In this document: piece after piece, positions 53,322 through 61,927 of the stretch | How the letters are laid out: every line of letters begins with the position of its first letter | Numbering within the stretch: the stretch's first letter is position 1 | From: Ignavibacteriota bacterium | Lineage (GTDB): Bacteria > Bacteroidota > Ignavibacteria > Ignavibacteriales > Ignavibacteriaceae | NCBI GenBank assembly: GCA_013285425.1 | Contig: CP053447.1 | Span: 1,556,001 to 1,620,000, forward strand | Direction of reading: 5' to 3' | Length of the DNA: 64,000 bases | The notes under the pieces: model-generated | What the model was told of the DNA's origin: nothing | Database searches by the model: none | Seen by the model: only the letters and a program-made list of their open reading frames with translations | Program-made: the position numbers and the translations under genes

Positions 53322-54020
53322 ATGCCCCCATTACATAAAACATCAATAAGATCAGGTGCAGTTAATGCTTTAAACGCCCAAACCCCTTCTAGTATCTATC
53401 CCTATGGCTTTCCATTTACCCTTAATCCCACAATGGGCTGTAGCTTTGGTTGCAAGTTTTGTTATTCGCCATTGACCTATCGAAAAAATTTTGCTAAAAG
53501 TGGAAGAGACCATTTTTTCAATGAATCAACGATAAAAATAGATTTAGCTGAATCATTAAATAAAGATCTAGAGAGACTGAAATCACTGCCTCAGCATCTA
53601 AAGCGTGTCCAGATAAATGAAACAAGTGATTATTATTTGAGTGAAGTTCTTACAGAGCTTGATAATCAGAATCGGGACCTGATGATGAAAATTCTAGAAG
53701 TCTTTCAGAACCATTGGATAAATGGGAACAAATGGATGCTTCACATCTTGACCAAAAGCCATTTAATAGAGCGACATATTAATAAACTTAAAGTGATGAG
53801 GGATATGATTCAGGTAGAGATGAGTTTTTCAACTCCCTATGAAAGTCAACTTCGTGATTTGGAACTTTTTACACCAACAATTAAAAAAAGATTAGAGACT
53901 ATTGAGAAACTATCCAAGGAAGATATATTTGTTCGAGTTATGGCTATGCCATTTTATGGTGGTGTCACTGAACTGGACGAATTAAAAGAATTACTTTTAA
54001 TGCCGGTGCACAAGCACTGA
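53322..54020 (+). CDS. SPL-like radical SAM domain, N-terminal piece of a giant fusion
   Basis: This 232-codon frame encodes a radical SAM protein of the spore-photoproduct-lyase (SPL/Rv2578c-like) type: FTLNPTMGCSFGCKFCYSPL with CxxxCxxC at 40, 44 and 47. It also has HILTKSHLIERHI and VRVMAMPFYGG. The cluster binds 4Fe-4S and SAM. The frame ends at 54020, but a one-base shift near 53996 continues FNAGAQALKNKALNYFQWND directly into the next frame. No ribosome site is visible at the ATG; a structured RNA lies just upstream. Confidence 0.85.
   Translation: MPPLHKTSIRSGAVNALNAQTPSSIYPYGFPFTLNPTMGCSFGCKFCYSPLTYRKNFAKSGRDHFFNESTIKIDLAESLNKDLERLKSLPQHLKRVQINETSDYYLSEVLTELDNQNRDLMMKILEVFQNHWINGNKWMLHILTKSHLIERHINKLKVMRDMIQVEMSFSTPYESQLRDLELFTPTIKKRLETIEKLSKEDIFVRVMAMPFYGGVTELDELKELLLMPVHKH
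53990..54000 (+). other. One-base frameshift joining the two halves of the fusion
   Basis: The bases ACTTTTAATG (from 53991) read as TTA ATG in the upstream frame. With one more T they would read TTT AAT GCC and continue homologously. The T4 run is short and no classical slippery heptamer fits, so an indel (true or sequencing) is more likely than programmed shifting. Confidence 0.7.
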
Positions 54021-54031
54021 AGAATAAAGCA

Positions 54032-57000
54032 TTGAATTATTTTCAGTGGAATGATGTTAAAAATATTTCATTCGACGATCTCGTTCAGTATAAACTGCCA
54101 CAGACTGGTAGTAGAACTGACACGATTATCAGTCAGGCTCATATGATAAAGAGTGGAGAGGAATATCTGGTAAACGGTCAAGCGGAAACAATCGATATTG
54201 TAATGCCCTCTGATAAAGCCTGGGCTTCTATGAGCAAATTTCAGGAACGGTCATCAGTCCAACCCTTGGCAAAAGTCGAGATGGGTTACGATGAATTAAA
54301 TGATGTTAACTGGGGGTATATAAAAAGTAAAATGAATAATTTACAGAGTTCAATTAGGACTAATATTATGAGCAATTCAAATCTATCAACTGCGCAAAAA
54401 TTTTATTCATCCTACTATCCTGAAATGTTAAAGGAGTCACCCGATAAGGAAATCTATGACTTTAACAGTCCCTTTATCTTAAATGACACTGGGAAAAATT
54501 TAACAATTGAAAAGGGTGGTTTGTTTACTTGCAAAAGAACTCAAAATACTGGATTTCCTGCTCAGTTCTATCAATTGGTTGAAGGAATACCTGAACCGTT
54601 TGTAATGGATTATTTCAAATTAATAAGCGCTGGAGGTATTCTTCCAGATTTGCAGACTATTCAGAATCATTCACAAAACCTATTTGATCCAACAAATAGT
54701 CCCGTGTTAGATTACCTTAAAAACAATCGTGGGCTAACAGATTCAACAATTAAGGATTACCAGATTGGTTATGACGGTCAGAAGCAAATGTTAATCTTTC
54801 CAATTCTGAATGCTACTCAAGCTGGTATTGTTGCTATGAAGTATGTTGAGTTTCCAATTAATAAAACCTCTAAAAAGGATGTGGTGATTGGTTGTTCAAT
54901 ACTTCTGGACTACAGCAGGATTTCGAAAAATATTAAAAACATAACAAGATTTTTATTTGTAAATGATATTCTCGATGCAATTTATCTGCGGCAGGTTGGG
55001 TATGATGTTCTTTATAATATAGAAGAAGAAACAAAGTGGCATCCTGAATGGAATAAACTTATTAAGGGTAAAGAAATTTTAATTATTACTGATGACGTTG
55101 AAGAATCAATTCGTTGGGCAATTCAATTCAAGGGCAAGGCAAGTAAACTTACCCAAGTTGCACTAAATAACAGTGTTTCAAGTTTCTTCGTCAGAAGTAA
55201 AAAATCAACTCAGGATTTTGAGGAAATAGTTAAGACATCAAAAACCATTGATGCAAATTTTGTAAATAATTATGAACTTATTAAAACTGCGAAGTCTTCG
55301 GTCAGTAAAAAAAATGAGTTGAATCTTGCTCAGGACTATATAAATGACAAAATGTATTTCGGCATCTATATCAACGAAGAACTAAGCGTGATTACTTCAA
55401 ACTATGGGAGAATTGAACTTGAAGATCTGGAAAAAGAAAATCTTGAAACAAAGTATGAAGACATAGATGAGAGCCTTTTTAGTCTTGAAGGAGTTGAAAA
55501 TTATCTCATAAAAAACTATAAGGTAAACCCGTTTGATCTTTTTAACAAAATTAGAGATTACTTAAAGAAATATGTTTTTATAGATAATCAGAATGTTTAT
55601 GATCTTTTATCAATTTGGATTATAGGAACTTATGTATTCAGGATATTCCGTCACTACCCTTATGTGCATATTCAAGCTGAAAAGGGATCAGGAAAATCTC
55701 ATCTTTTCGAAATAATAAAACCATTATGCTTCAACGGCGCAATGTATGTAACGCTTACAACTGCAACCCTGTTCCGAGATGTTGACAGAAATTCCAGAAC
55801 ATTACTACTTGATGAAATTGAAGATTTTAAGAAATATAATAAACCAGGGTTTAATGATTTGATGAGCATACTAAATAGTGGTTATGCTAAAAGTGGAGAT
55901 GTTGCAAGATCCAGAAGCGGTAAAAAAGGTGGAATAGAAAAATACAAAACGTATTCTCCCAAAATGTTTGCGGGGATAAATGATATAAATGCAACTCTTG
56001 ACAGTCGTACCATTAAAATTCAAATGAAAAGGAAACTTGAGGAGGAAAAACTAGAGCGTTATATAGACAACCAATCTCTGCAGACCTTTCATCAAACGTT
56101 GCGGAATGATTTATATAATTTTGCCCTCCATTATGCACCGGAGATAAATTCGCGATATCCTGTTACCGATTCCGCCAATACTTACCTCAAGAATTTTGAT
56201 AGCAGAAGGTATGACATCTGGGCTCCTATGTTTATCATTGCCGATGTTATTGAGTCCACTGCTAATATGCAATCAAAATCAATATCAGATTCACTTTTAG
56301 CTTATTCAAAAACTGAATATAAATATCACCAAGTGCTTGATGCTGAGTCGAGTGAACTGATAAAATTAATTGAAGCACTAAATACAACATTAAAATCTGT
56401 CAGATATAAAAAGCTCAAGGAACTTGATGGGGAAAATATTTTATATTATTTAACTAATGATGTTTATAATTATACAACGAGTCTTCCTGATTACAGAAAG
56501 CGAAGTATTTCTATAAGTAAGTTTTCAAGAGAACTTAATAAACTCGGCATTGAAGTTAAAAACACTACTGGCAATGAAAAATGTTATGAGGTAAAACTGA
56601 ATGAACTTGCTGATTTCGCAAAGAGATATAATGTTGAGTTTTCTACAGAAGGTATTGTTAGAACCAAGAGTAGTGCATCAACTAAGTTTATACCCAACAG
56701 ATTATTAATTACAGAGAATGCGAAGGATCAACCACTCACAAATCAAATCATCAATACAGTTAAACAGCTTAACCCAAAAGTTGAAATTGAAAAAGTTAGC
56801 AGTGAAAGACCAACTTATCCTGATAGCTTAGGTATTAGTGAAAGATACAAATACTTAAGCGAAACTCTTTTACTAGGAACAAGAAGCGAAAGTTCACCAT
56901 TTACTGCCTGTTTTGAGTCACCCGGAAATATTGTTGAGGGTATGACAGTAACTACAAACCTGCAGTTCCATTGCAGTAGTAACTGTGAATTTTGTTATCT

Positions 57001-58063
57001 GCACGGGACACAGACAGGTGAACCTCGTTGGAGAAAAATATATACAAATCTTGATCGATGGGAAGAAGAAATAAAAAAAGAAAGATTAGTATTTGATTTT
57101 GCAAATAGTCTATGGAGTGCAATCTCATTCTACAAAAAAGAAACTTTACCAAAGATTCCAGAGGGATTCAAGGATGTTGTTGATGATTTCAGAAAAGAAA
57201 TACTAAGACCTAGGTCTTCTATTAATGAATTAGAAGATGTGAAAAGAGAGCTTGAGAAAAGATTGGCCGATATTATTGGTCGTATGGGACTGCAATTTGA
57301 TTACCCAAGAGTTAATGAAATCAAAAAAGATTTACGATCTTATTTCAGCGAGAATGCAAAGCTGAAATTAAAATTAAATGTTGGAGAATATACTGATATT
57401 GTCAGGACAAATCACCTGACTGGTCATCTTGATTTTTTAATGCAACGAATCCAAAGAGAACAAGATTTTAATATCACAATGTATATAAAATCAGCAGATA
57501 TAGATGATTTAGTAAAATATAATGGTCATAATAGAGTTCAGGTTACATTAGGATTCAATACTGATCACGCCATTACTACATGGGAAAAAGATACTTCCTC
57601 GCTTGATGAAAGAATGGATGCTTTTAATAAAATTCAGAAAGCAAAAGGATTCATCATCCGTCCCAGCATTGAACCAGTTATAGCTTACAATGGATTTATT
57701 AAAGAATACCAGGAATTAGCAAAGAGAATGAAGAAAGAATTAAATCTTGAGGCTAAGAATGTCTCCAAGATAAGATTTGGTTGTCTAAGAATAGGGCCGT
57801 TACTTAAACAAGACTTATTGAATTATTTTCCAGAAACCACCTTGTTCTCTGAAACAGAGGAAATGTTTCAGCCAGTAAAGCCAGATAATAAGATGAGGTA
57901 TAGAGAGGATCTCAGAATAGAGGTATACAAGGTTCTGCTTGAAGAGTTTGCTGCATACCGAAGCAAATTAGCTTTAGCCTGCGAATATCCATCGATTTGG
58001 GATAAACTGGGAATGAGCTATAAAGAGCATTTAAAGGATTATGTTTATCAATATCAAGGTTAA
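54032..58063 (+). CDS. DnaG-like primase plus DUF3631-like helicase plus SPL-like radical SAM
   Basis: This 1343-codon frame starts with the tail of the preceding radical SAM domain. Next comes a CHC2-like stretch without all its Cys (KGGLFTCKRTQNTGFPAQFY), a DnaG-type core (RGLTDSTIKDYQIGYDGQKQ) and a TOPRIM-like part (ILIITDDVEESIRWAI). An AAA+ helicase like DUF3631 follows: Walker A AEKGSGKSHLFEIIKPL near 550, LLLDEIEDF, ILNSGYAKSGD and IKIQMKRKL. The last 370 residues are a second SPL-like radical SAM domain with FHCSSNCEFCYLHGTQTGEP (Cys 981, 985, 988) and RVQVTLGFNTDH. Joined to the upstream frame it makes about 1580 residues. Replication with built-in radical chemistry is unprecedented to me. 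Confidence 0.8.
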   Translation: MNYFQWNDVKNISFDDLVQYKLPQTGSRTDTIISQAHMIKSGEEYLVNGQAETIDIVMPSDKAWASMSKFQERSSVQPLAKVEMGYDELNDVNWGYIKSKMNNLQSSIRTNIMSNSNLSTAQKFYSSYYPEMLKESPDKEIYDFNSPFILNDTGKNLTIEKGGLFTCKRTQNTGFPAQFYQLVEGIPEPFVMDYFKLISAGGILPDLQTIQNHSQNLFDPTNSPVLDYLKNNRGLTDSTIKDYQIGYDGQKQMLIFPILNATQAGIVAMKYVEFPINKTSKKDVVIGCSILLDYSRISKNIKNITRFLFVNDILDAIYLRQVGYDVLYNIEEETKWHPEWNKLIKGKEILIITDDVEESIRWAIQFKGKASKLTQVALNNSVSSFFVRSKKSTQDFEEIVKTSKTIDANFVNNYELIKTAKSSVSKKNELNLAQDYINDKMYFGIYINEELSVITSNYGRIELEDLEKENLETKYEDIDESLFSLEGVENYLIKNYKVNPFDLFNKIRDYLKKYVFIDNQNVYDLLSIWIIGTYVFRIFRHYPYVHIQAEKGSGKSHLFEIIKPLCFNGAMYVTLTTATLFRDVDRNSRTLLLDEIEDFKKYNKPGFNDLMSILNSGYAKSGDVARSRSGKKGGIEKYKTYSPKMFAGINDINATLDSRTIKIQMKRKLEEEKLERYIDNQSLQTFHQTLRNDLYNFALHYAPEINSRYPVTDSANTYLKNFDSRRYDIWAPMFIIADVIESTANMQSKSISDSLLAYSKTEYKYHQVLDAESSELIKLIEALNTTLKSVRYKKLKELDGENILYYLTNDVYNYTTSLPDYRKRSISISKFSRELNKLGIEVKNTTGNEKCYEVKLNELADFAKRYNVEFSTEGIVRTKSSASTKFIPNRLLITENAKDQPLTNQIINTVKQLNPKVEIEKVSSERPTYPDSLGISERYKYLSETLLLGTRSESSPFTACFESPGNIVEGMTVTTNLQFHCSSNCEFCYLHGTQTGEPRWRKIYTNLDRWEEEIKKERLVFDFANSLWSAISFYKKETLPKIPEGFKDVVDDFRKEILRPRSSINELEDVKRELEKRLADIIGRMGLQFDYPRVNEIKKDLRSYFSENAKLKLKLNVGEYTDIVRTNHLTGHLDFLMQRIQREQDFNITMYIKSADIDDLVKYNGHNRVQVTLGFNTDHAITTWEKDTSSLDERMDAFNKIQKAKGFIIRPSIEPVIAYNGFIKEYQELAKRMKKELNLEAKNVSKIRFGCLRIGPLLKQDLLNYFPETTLFSETEEMFQPVKPDNKMRYREDLRIEVYKVLLEEFAAYRSKLALACEYPSIWDKLGMSYKEHLKDYVYQYQG

Positions 58064-58265
58064 GAATTACGGAATTACACTTTTTTATTATAATATTCAG
58101 ATATTAGGCATTAAATCATATTAATGGATAGAAAAGTTCTTTTTTTGTTGAAAATTGGACTATTTATGTCCAAATTTTTACAATTTTCATAATTTATAAA
58201 TTATCAACAAAATAAGTGTAATAGTGTAATATTGATTTTTAAGCAATTTTCAAAGGCTTTACAAA

Positions 58266-58955
58266 ATGTCCTATAAACTCAATAAAATTATCTTTGAACG
58301 TGACTGGGATTGGGGCTATGAGACTTATACGTATGACCTCAAAACTGAGATAGAATTCCCTTTCGCTGCTGGAATGCTGCAGCAGCTGGTTCCAAAGGAC
58401 AAATCTCAGATAAGTAGGTACAAACCTGACATTTCCTATACTCCTCTGTTTAATGCAAGCGGTCTCACAAGTTTAGCACCTGATGTTGGTCCTAGAGGAA
58501 TATATTATCTGGAACTAAGACCTGGATACAATCTCAAGCAATTAGTTGTTGATCCAGAAGAGGTGGCCACTGATATTTATATTGGAGAGGAAGATACATT
58601 AATCTATAGCTTTTATAATCCTACCGGAAGAAATAATATTACAATAAAAGCCTCTATTGAAAAGGATACTGAAGATGTTTATTCACAAATAAAAGCTGAA
58701 CCTAATGATTTAATTTGGAGACAGTATTTTGTTAAAAGAGCTATGTTAGGTAGTCAAGGATCCACATTAGCCCCTAAAAAATCTGGAATAATAGAGAAGG
58801 ACATATTAACGTCTGATGAAGCTGCTGTTTACACAAGAAGCTCAAAAAAAACATTGCAGAATTATGCATCGCAGGGTAAACTGAAATCATTAAAAGGTGG
58901 CAAGTTCAGGAGAAAAGACCTTGATGAATTTCTGGAGCATAAGAAGAAAAAATGA
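58266..58955 (+). CDS. Protein with C-terminal excisionase/MerR-type HTH
   Basis: The C-terminal 50 residues of this 229-residue protein form a helix-turn-helix of the excisionase family: DILTSDEAAVYTRSSKKTLQ then NYASQGKLKSLKGGKFRRKD. The N-terminal 170 residues are a beta-rich domain (GIYYLELRPGYNLKQLVVDP, and IYIGEEDTLIYSFYNPTGRN) that I do not recognise. It is alone after the fusion gene at the end of the element. It may control excision or transcription of the element. Confidence 0.7.
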   Translation: MSYKLNKIIFERDWDWGYETYTYDLKTEIEFPFAAGMLQQLVPKDKSQISRYKPDISYTPLFNASGLTSLAPDVGPRGIYYLELRPGYNLKQLVVDPEEVATDIYIGEEDTLIYSFYNPTGRNNITIKASIEKDTEDVYSQIKAEPNDLIWRQYFVKRAMLGSQGSTLAPKKSGIIEKDILTSDEAAVYTRSSKKTLQNYASQGKLKSLKGGKFRRKDLDEFLEHKKKK

Positions 58956-59165
58956 TCTTGTTTAAATGGCTCCACTTCGGTACTTTTGTAAATAGAAAAA
59001 GTGGCAAATACGTGTCAACTTTTTGCTGAAGTGTCGAGAAAAGTAGGGAATTTTTAGGAAAGTATTTTATTAGAAAAGCTCGGTAACTTATTTATTTTAT
59101 TGAAATTACAAGCGTAATGCGAGGATTGGAAATTTTCCAAAATTGAATCCGGCCTTCGGTACTAT
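58956..59165. other. Structured non-coding right edge of the element
   Basis: No gene is visible. AAAAAGT (58996-59002) pairs with ACTTTTT (59018-59024), a terminator-like hairpin. CACTTC and GAAGTG flank it. The 10-mer CTTCGGTACT occurs at 58975 and again at 59154. I could not match this edge to the left edge near 48270, so no att site is called. Confidence 0.4.
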
Positions 59166-59190
59166 GCCTCCCTTGCGGAGGCTTTTTTTT
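59166..59190 (+). terminator. Strong rho-independent terminator
   Basis: GCCTCC (59166-59171) pairs with GGAGGC (59177-59182) around CTTGC and is followed by eight T. It separates the element from the rhodanese gene. Confidence 0.85.
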
Positions 59191-59245
59191 GAATTTTATT
59201 CTTTTGACTAATATTATTCTGCAATAAGTAAAAATTATTTACAAA

Positions 59246-59803
59246 ATGAGAGTAAGTTTAATTAGAATTTTCTGGATCATTCTCGTTTCGATCCTCATTT
59301 CTTTTGTATATAATCATTTTAATCCAAATGGTCTGAATCTAATTCGTGAGGAAAGAGTATTAATATGGGAAGATAGCTCCGCATTAGACAATTCAGAAAA
59401 AGATAGTTTACTTATTGAGAAAAATTTCTCATCTAATACCGGGGAACTGACTCATAATGAAATGAACCAGAGTTTTGATCAGCCTAAAGCTATCAAAATA
59501 GATTTTGCTTATAAGTTATTTAAACAAAATGTTAAGTTTATTGATGCAAGATCAGTTGAAGAATTTGCAGAAGGACATATTAAAGGTGCTGTAAGTATTC
59601 CCTTTTATGGATCGGAAGAATACCAATCTGTTCTTAATCAAATTTCAAAAGATGAATATCTTGTAACATATTGTGACGGTGATGATTGTGATTTGAGCAT
59701 TTTACTGGGTGATGAATTATTTCAGAAAGGTTATAAAAGGGTTTATGTTTTTTACGGAGGCTGGCAAGACTGGTTAAAAAATAATTATCCTGTGGAAAAG
59801 TAG
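59246..59803 (+). CDS. Membrane-anchored rhodanese-like protein
   Basis: This 185-residue protein has an N-terminal helix (LIRIFWIILVSILISFVY), a polar linker and a rhodanese domain with FIDARSVEEFAEGHIKGAVS and an active-site loop beginning with Cys in YCDGDDCD. The end GGWQDWLKNNYPV is typical. It probably moves sulfur or handles thiols outside the membrane. It is four bases from the next gene. Confidence 0.85.
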   Translation: MRVSLIRIFWIILVSILISFVYNHFNPNGLNLIREERVLIWEDSSALDNSEKDSLLIEKNFSSNTGELTHNEMNQSFDQPKAIKIDFAYKLFKQNVKFIDARSVEEFAEGHIKGAVSIPFYGSEEYQSVLNQISKDEYLVTYCDGDDCDLSILLGDELFQKGYKRVYVFYGGWQDWLKNNYPVEK

Positions 59804-59807
59804 CTCT

Positions 59808-60245
59808 ATGAAATTATTATCAAATAAATACTTGTTGTTTCTAATAAGAATTATACTCGGATTTATTTTTATCTACGCTGGCGCAGAAAAAATCTCAAAC
59901 CCGGAAAGCTTTGCACTATCAATTTCAAATTACAAACTAATACCTGCTGCTGCTTTAAATATTTGTGCAATAACACTGCCGTGGATTGAATTAGTTGCAG
60001 GACTGCTATTATTATTGGGCATTTTGGTCAAGGAAAATTCTTCAATAATATTATTTTTCCTTAGTCTATTTACAATAGCTATAATTATCAGTTTATTCAG
60101 AGGATTAAATATTGAGTGCGGATGTTTTGGTAAAGGAAATCAAATCGGGCTACTCAAGCTCGGAGAGAATTCATTGATGATTATCGGCTCTTTGTTATTA
60201 GTCTTTTTCGGTTCAGATTTTTTCAAACTTACAGATAAAAATTAA
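59808..60245 (+). CDS. MauE/DoxX-like membrane protein
   Basis: This 145-residue protein has four helices with RIILGFIFIYAGAEKISNPE and ITLPWIELVAGLLLLLGIL, then GLNIECGCFG. The ECGCFG motif is typical of MauE-type proteins linked to thiol oxidation. With the rhodanese upstream it suggests sulfur or disulfide handling at the membrane. It ends head-on with the dnaE-like gene, overlapping by four bases. Confidence 0.82.
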   Translation: MKLLSNKYLLFLIRIILGFIFIYAGAEKISNPESFALSISNYKLIPAAALNICAITLPWIELVAGLLLLLGILVKENSSIILFFLSLFTIAIIISLFRGLNIECGCFGKGNQIGLLKLGENSLMIIGSLLLVFFGSDFFKLTDKN

Positions 60246-61852
60246 ATTTCTTTACTTCTGTTTTCTAAGACATTCATCGTATCTCTTAAAACCCCCAAAG
60301 ATCTTTGACTTAACAAATCAATCTTAATCAAACCAAGGTCTTCAATTGAATACATATCCGGCTGAGTAATAATTAAACCTAACCCCTTATTCTTTGCATA
60401 TTCAAGAGCGCAGTATTCTGTTATTTTTTCCGGAGTTATAACCAATCCGCTTGGATGAATACTTAAATGACGCGGAAAATCTGCAAGTCTTGAAGCTAGT
60501 CTTACAATTGTTTTCCAGGGTTCTTTATCAAATCCTATTTTTTTTGATTCAGGAAATTTATGTGATATCTGATCGAGGTTTGCTGCACTTGTCCATGGAA
60601 TTTTCTTACTATAAGCTGATATTTCTCTTTCAGAAAATCCAAATGCTTTTGCAGTTTCCCGAAATGCTGATCTTGCTTTAAAAGTTACAATTGTCGATAT
60701 CATCGCAACTCTTTCGTAACCCCATTTTTCAAAAATATACTTTATAATTTCGTCTCTTTCTTTCCAGGAAAAATCAAGATCAATATCCGGTGGATTACTT
60801 CTTGCTTTGTTAAGAAATCTTTCAAAGTACAGATTATATTTTACAGGATCTATCTGTGTAAAATCCAGACAATAAGATACGATACTGTTTGCTGCAGAAC
60901 CTCTTCCGATCAGCATCATTCCCCTTCTCTTTGCTTCTTTTACGATATCCCAAACAATTAAAAAGTAATCAGCAAAATTAAGTTCTGAGATAACACTCAG
61001 CTCATATTCAAGTCTTTTTAAAGCTGTTAAATTATCTGAACTGTATTTTTTTTTAAATCCTTCTAAAGTGATTTCTTTTAACAGATTTATAGAGTCAGTT
61101 TTCTTGTCAGCAGTGTAAATAGGATATTTATATTTGCCAAGGTTTAAATCAACATTGCACGCTGATGCAATTTTGTATGTGTTTTCAATTGCCTCTGGAA
61201 TTTTTTTAAATATTTTCTGAATTTCATTTTTATCTTTGAAATAAAATTCCTCATCAACTAAGTCATTTTCTGAAATTGAATCTAATGTTTTATTCTCTCT
61301 TATTGATGAAACAAGCTTATGAATTTCGTAATCTTCTTTAACTAAAAAATAAACCGGATTTGATGCAACAAAAGATATCCCATTTTCTTTAGCATAACTA
61401 AATAAAGTTCTGCTGTTTTTTTTATTCTTATCGGTAACAATTAATTCTGCATAAACACTGTTATTTTTATCCGCAGCTTTAAGTAATTCAATTGAGGGAG
61501 TGATTATGATTAAATTTTCCAAGTGGTTTTGAATTATCGACTTGAGTTCAAAATCATCATTTAATTTCCTTTGAGTTATAATTCTGCAAATGTCTGAATA
61601 CCCCTGATTATTCTTTGCAATTAACAAAACATAAAGCTCATTGTTTATCCTGTCATTTATATAACTGCCGAATAACGGTTTTATATTTTCTTCTCTTGCT
61701 CTTTTTGCAAATTGTATAAGTCCTGCCATCGAATTTGTATCAGTAACGGTAAGTGCGGTAATATTTTCAGCTTTGCATTTGTTTATCAGTTCATCAATTT
61801 TAACAGTGCTTTGAAGCAATGAATGATTTGTATGTATGTGAACAGGTATCAT
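60242..61852 (-). CDS. DnaE-like polymerase III alpha, PHP and palm only
   Basis: This 536-residue protein begins with a PHP domain (IPVHIHTNHSLLQSTVKIDE and LTVTDTNSMAGLIQFAKRA). It continues through palm and thumb, with LIGRGSAANSIVSYCLDFTQ, the catalytic PDIDLDF and RHLSIHPSGLVI. It ends after GLIKIDLLSQRSLGVLRDTM, where the third catalytic Asp lies. Full DnaE has about 1,000-1,160 residues, so fingers, beta-binding and OB parts are missing. It could be a natural split or truncated polymerase, a repair paralogue, or a decayed gene. Confidence 0.82.
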   Translation of the reverse strand: MIPVHIHTNHSLLQSTVKIDELINKCKAENITALTVTDTNSMAGLIQFAKRAREENIKPLFGSYINDRINNELYVLLIAKNNQGYSDICRIITQRKLNDDFELKSIIQNHLENLIIITPSIELLKAADKNNSVYAELIVTDKNKKNSRTLFSYAKENGISFVASNPVYFLVKEDYEIHKLVSSIRENKTLDSISENDLVDEEFYFKDKNEIQKIFKKIPEAIENTYKIASACNVDLNLGKYKYPIYTADKKTDSINLLKEITLEGFKKKYSSDNLTALKRLEYELSVISELNFADYFLIVWDIVKEAKRRGMMLIGRGSAANSIVSYCLDFTQIDPVKYNLYFERFLNKARSNPPDIDLDFSWKERDEIIKYIFEKWGYERVAMISTIVTFKARSAFRETAKAFGFSEREISAYSKKIPWTSAANLDQISHKFPESKKIGFDKEPWKTIVRLASRLADFPRHLSIHPSGLVITPEKITEYCALEYAKNKGLGLIITQPDMYSIEDLGLIKIDLLSQRSLGVLRDTMNVLENRSKEI

Positions 61853-61927
61853 TATTAAAGAATAATTTTGATACGAAATTAAGAAAAGGGTCTCTCAGTG
61901 GAAAGTTCAGAAAATTTAATTTAATAG

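Noticed and set aside
53991-54000. Programmed -1 frameshift in the fusion gene
   Set aside because: No X XXY YYZ heptamer fits the frame; a missing T in a T run explains it better.
58975-59163. Direct repeat CTTCGGTACT as possible att sites
   Set aside because: Both copies are on the same side of the element and only 179 bp apart; no copy was seen at the left edge.
59135-59165. tRNA-like 3' end (TTGAATCCGGCC) near the right edge of the element
   Set aside because: No matching acceptor, D or anticodon arms lie upstream, so it is not a tRNA gene or a convincing att fragment.
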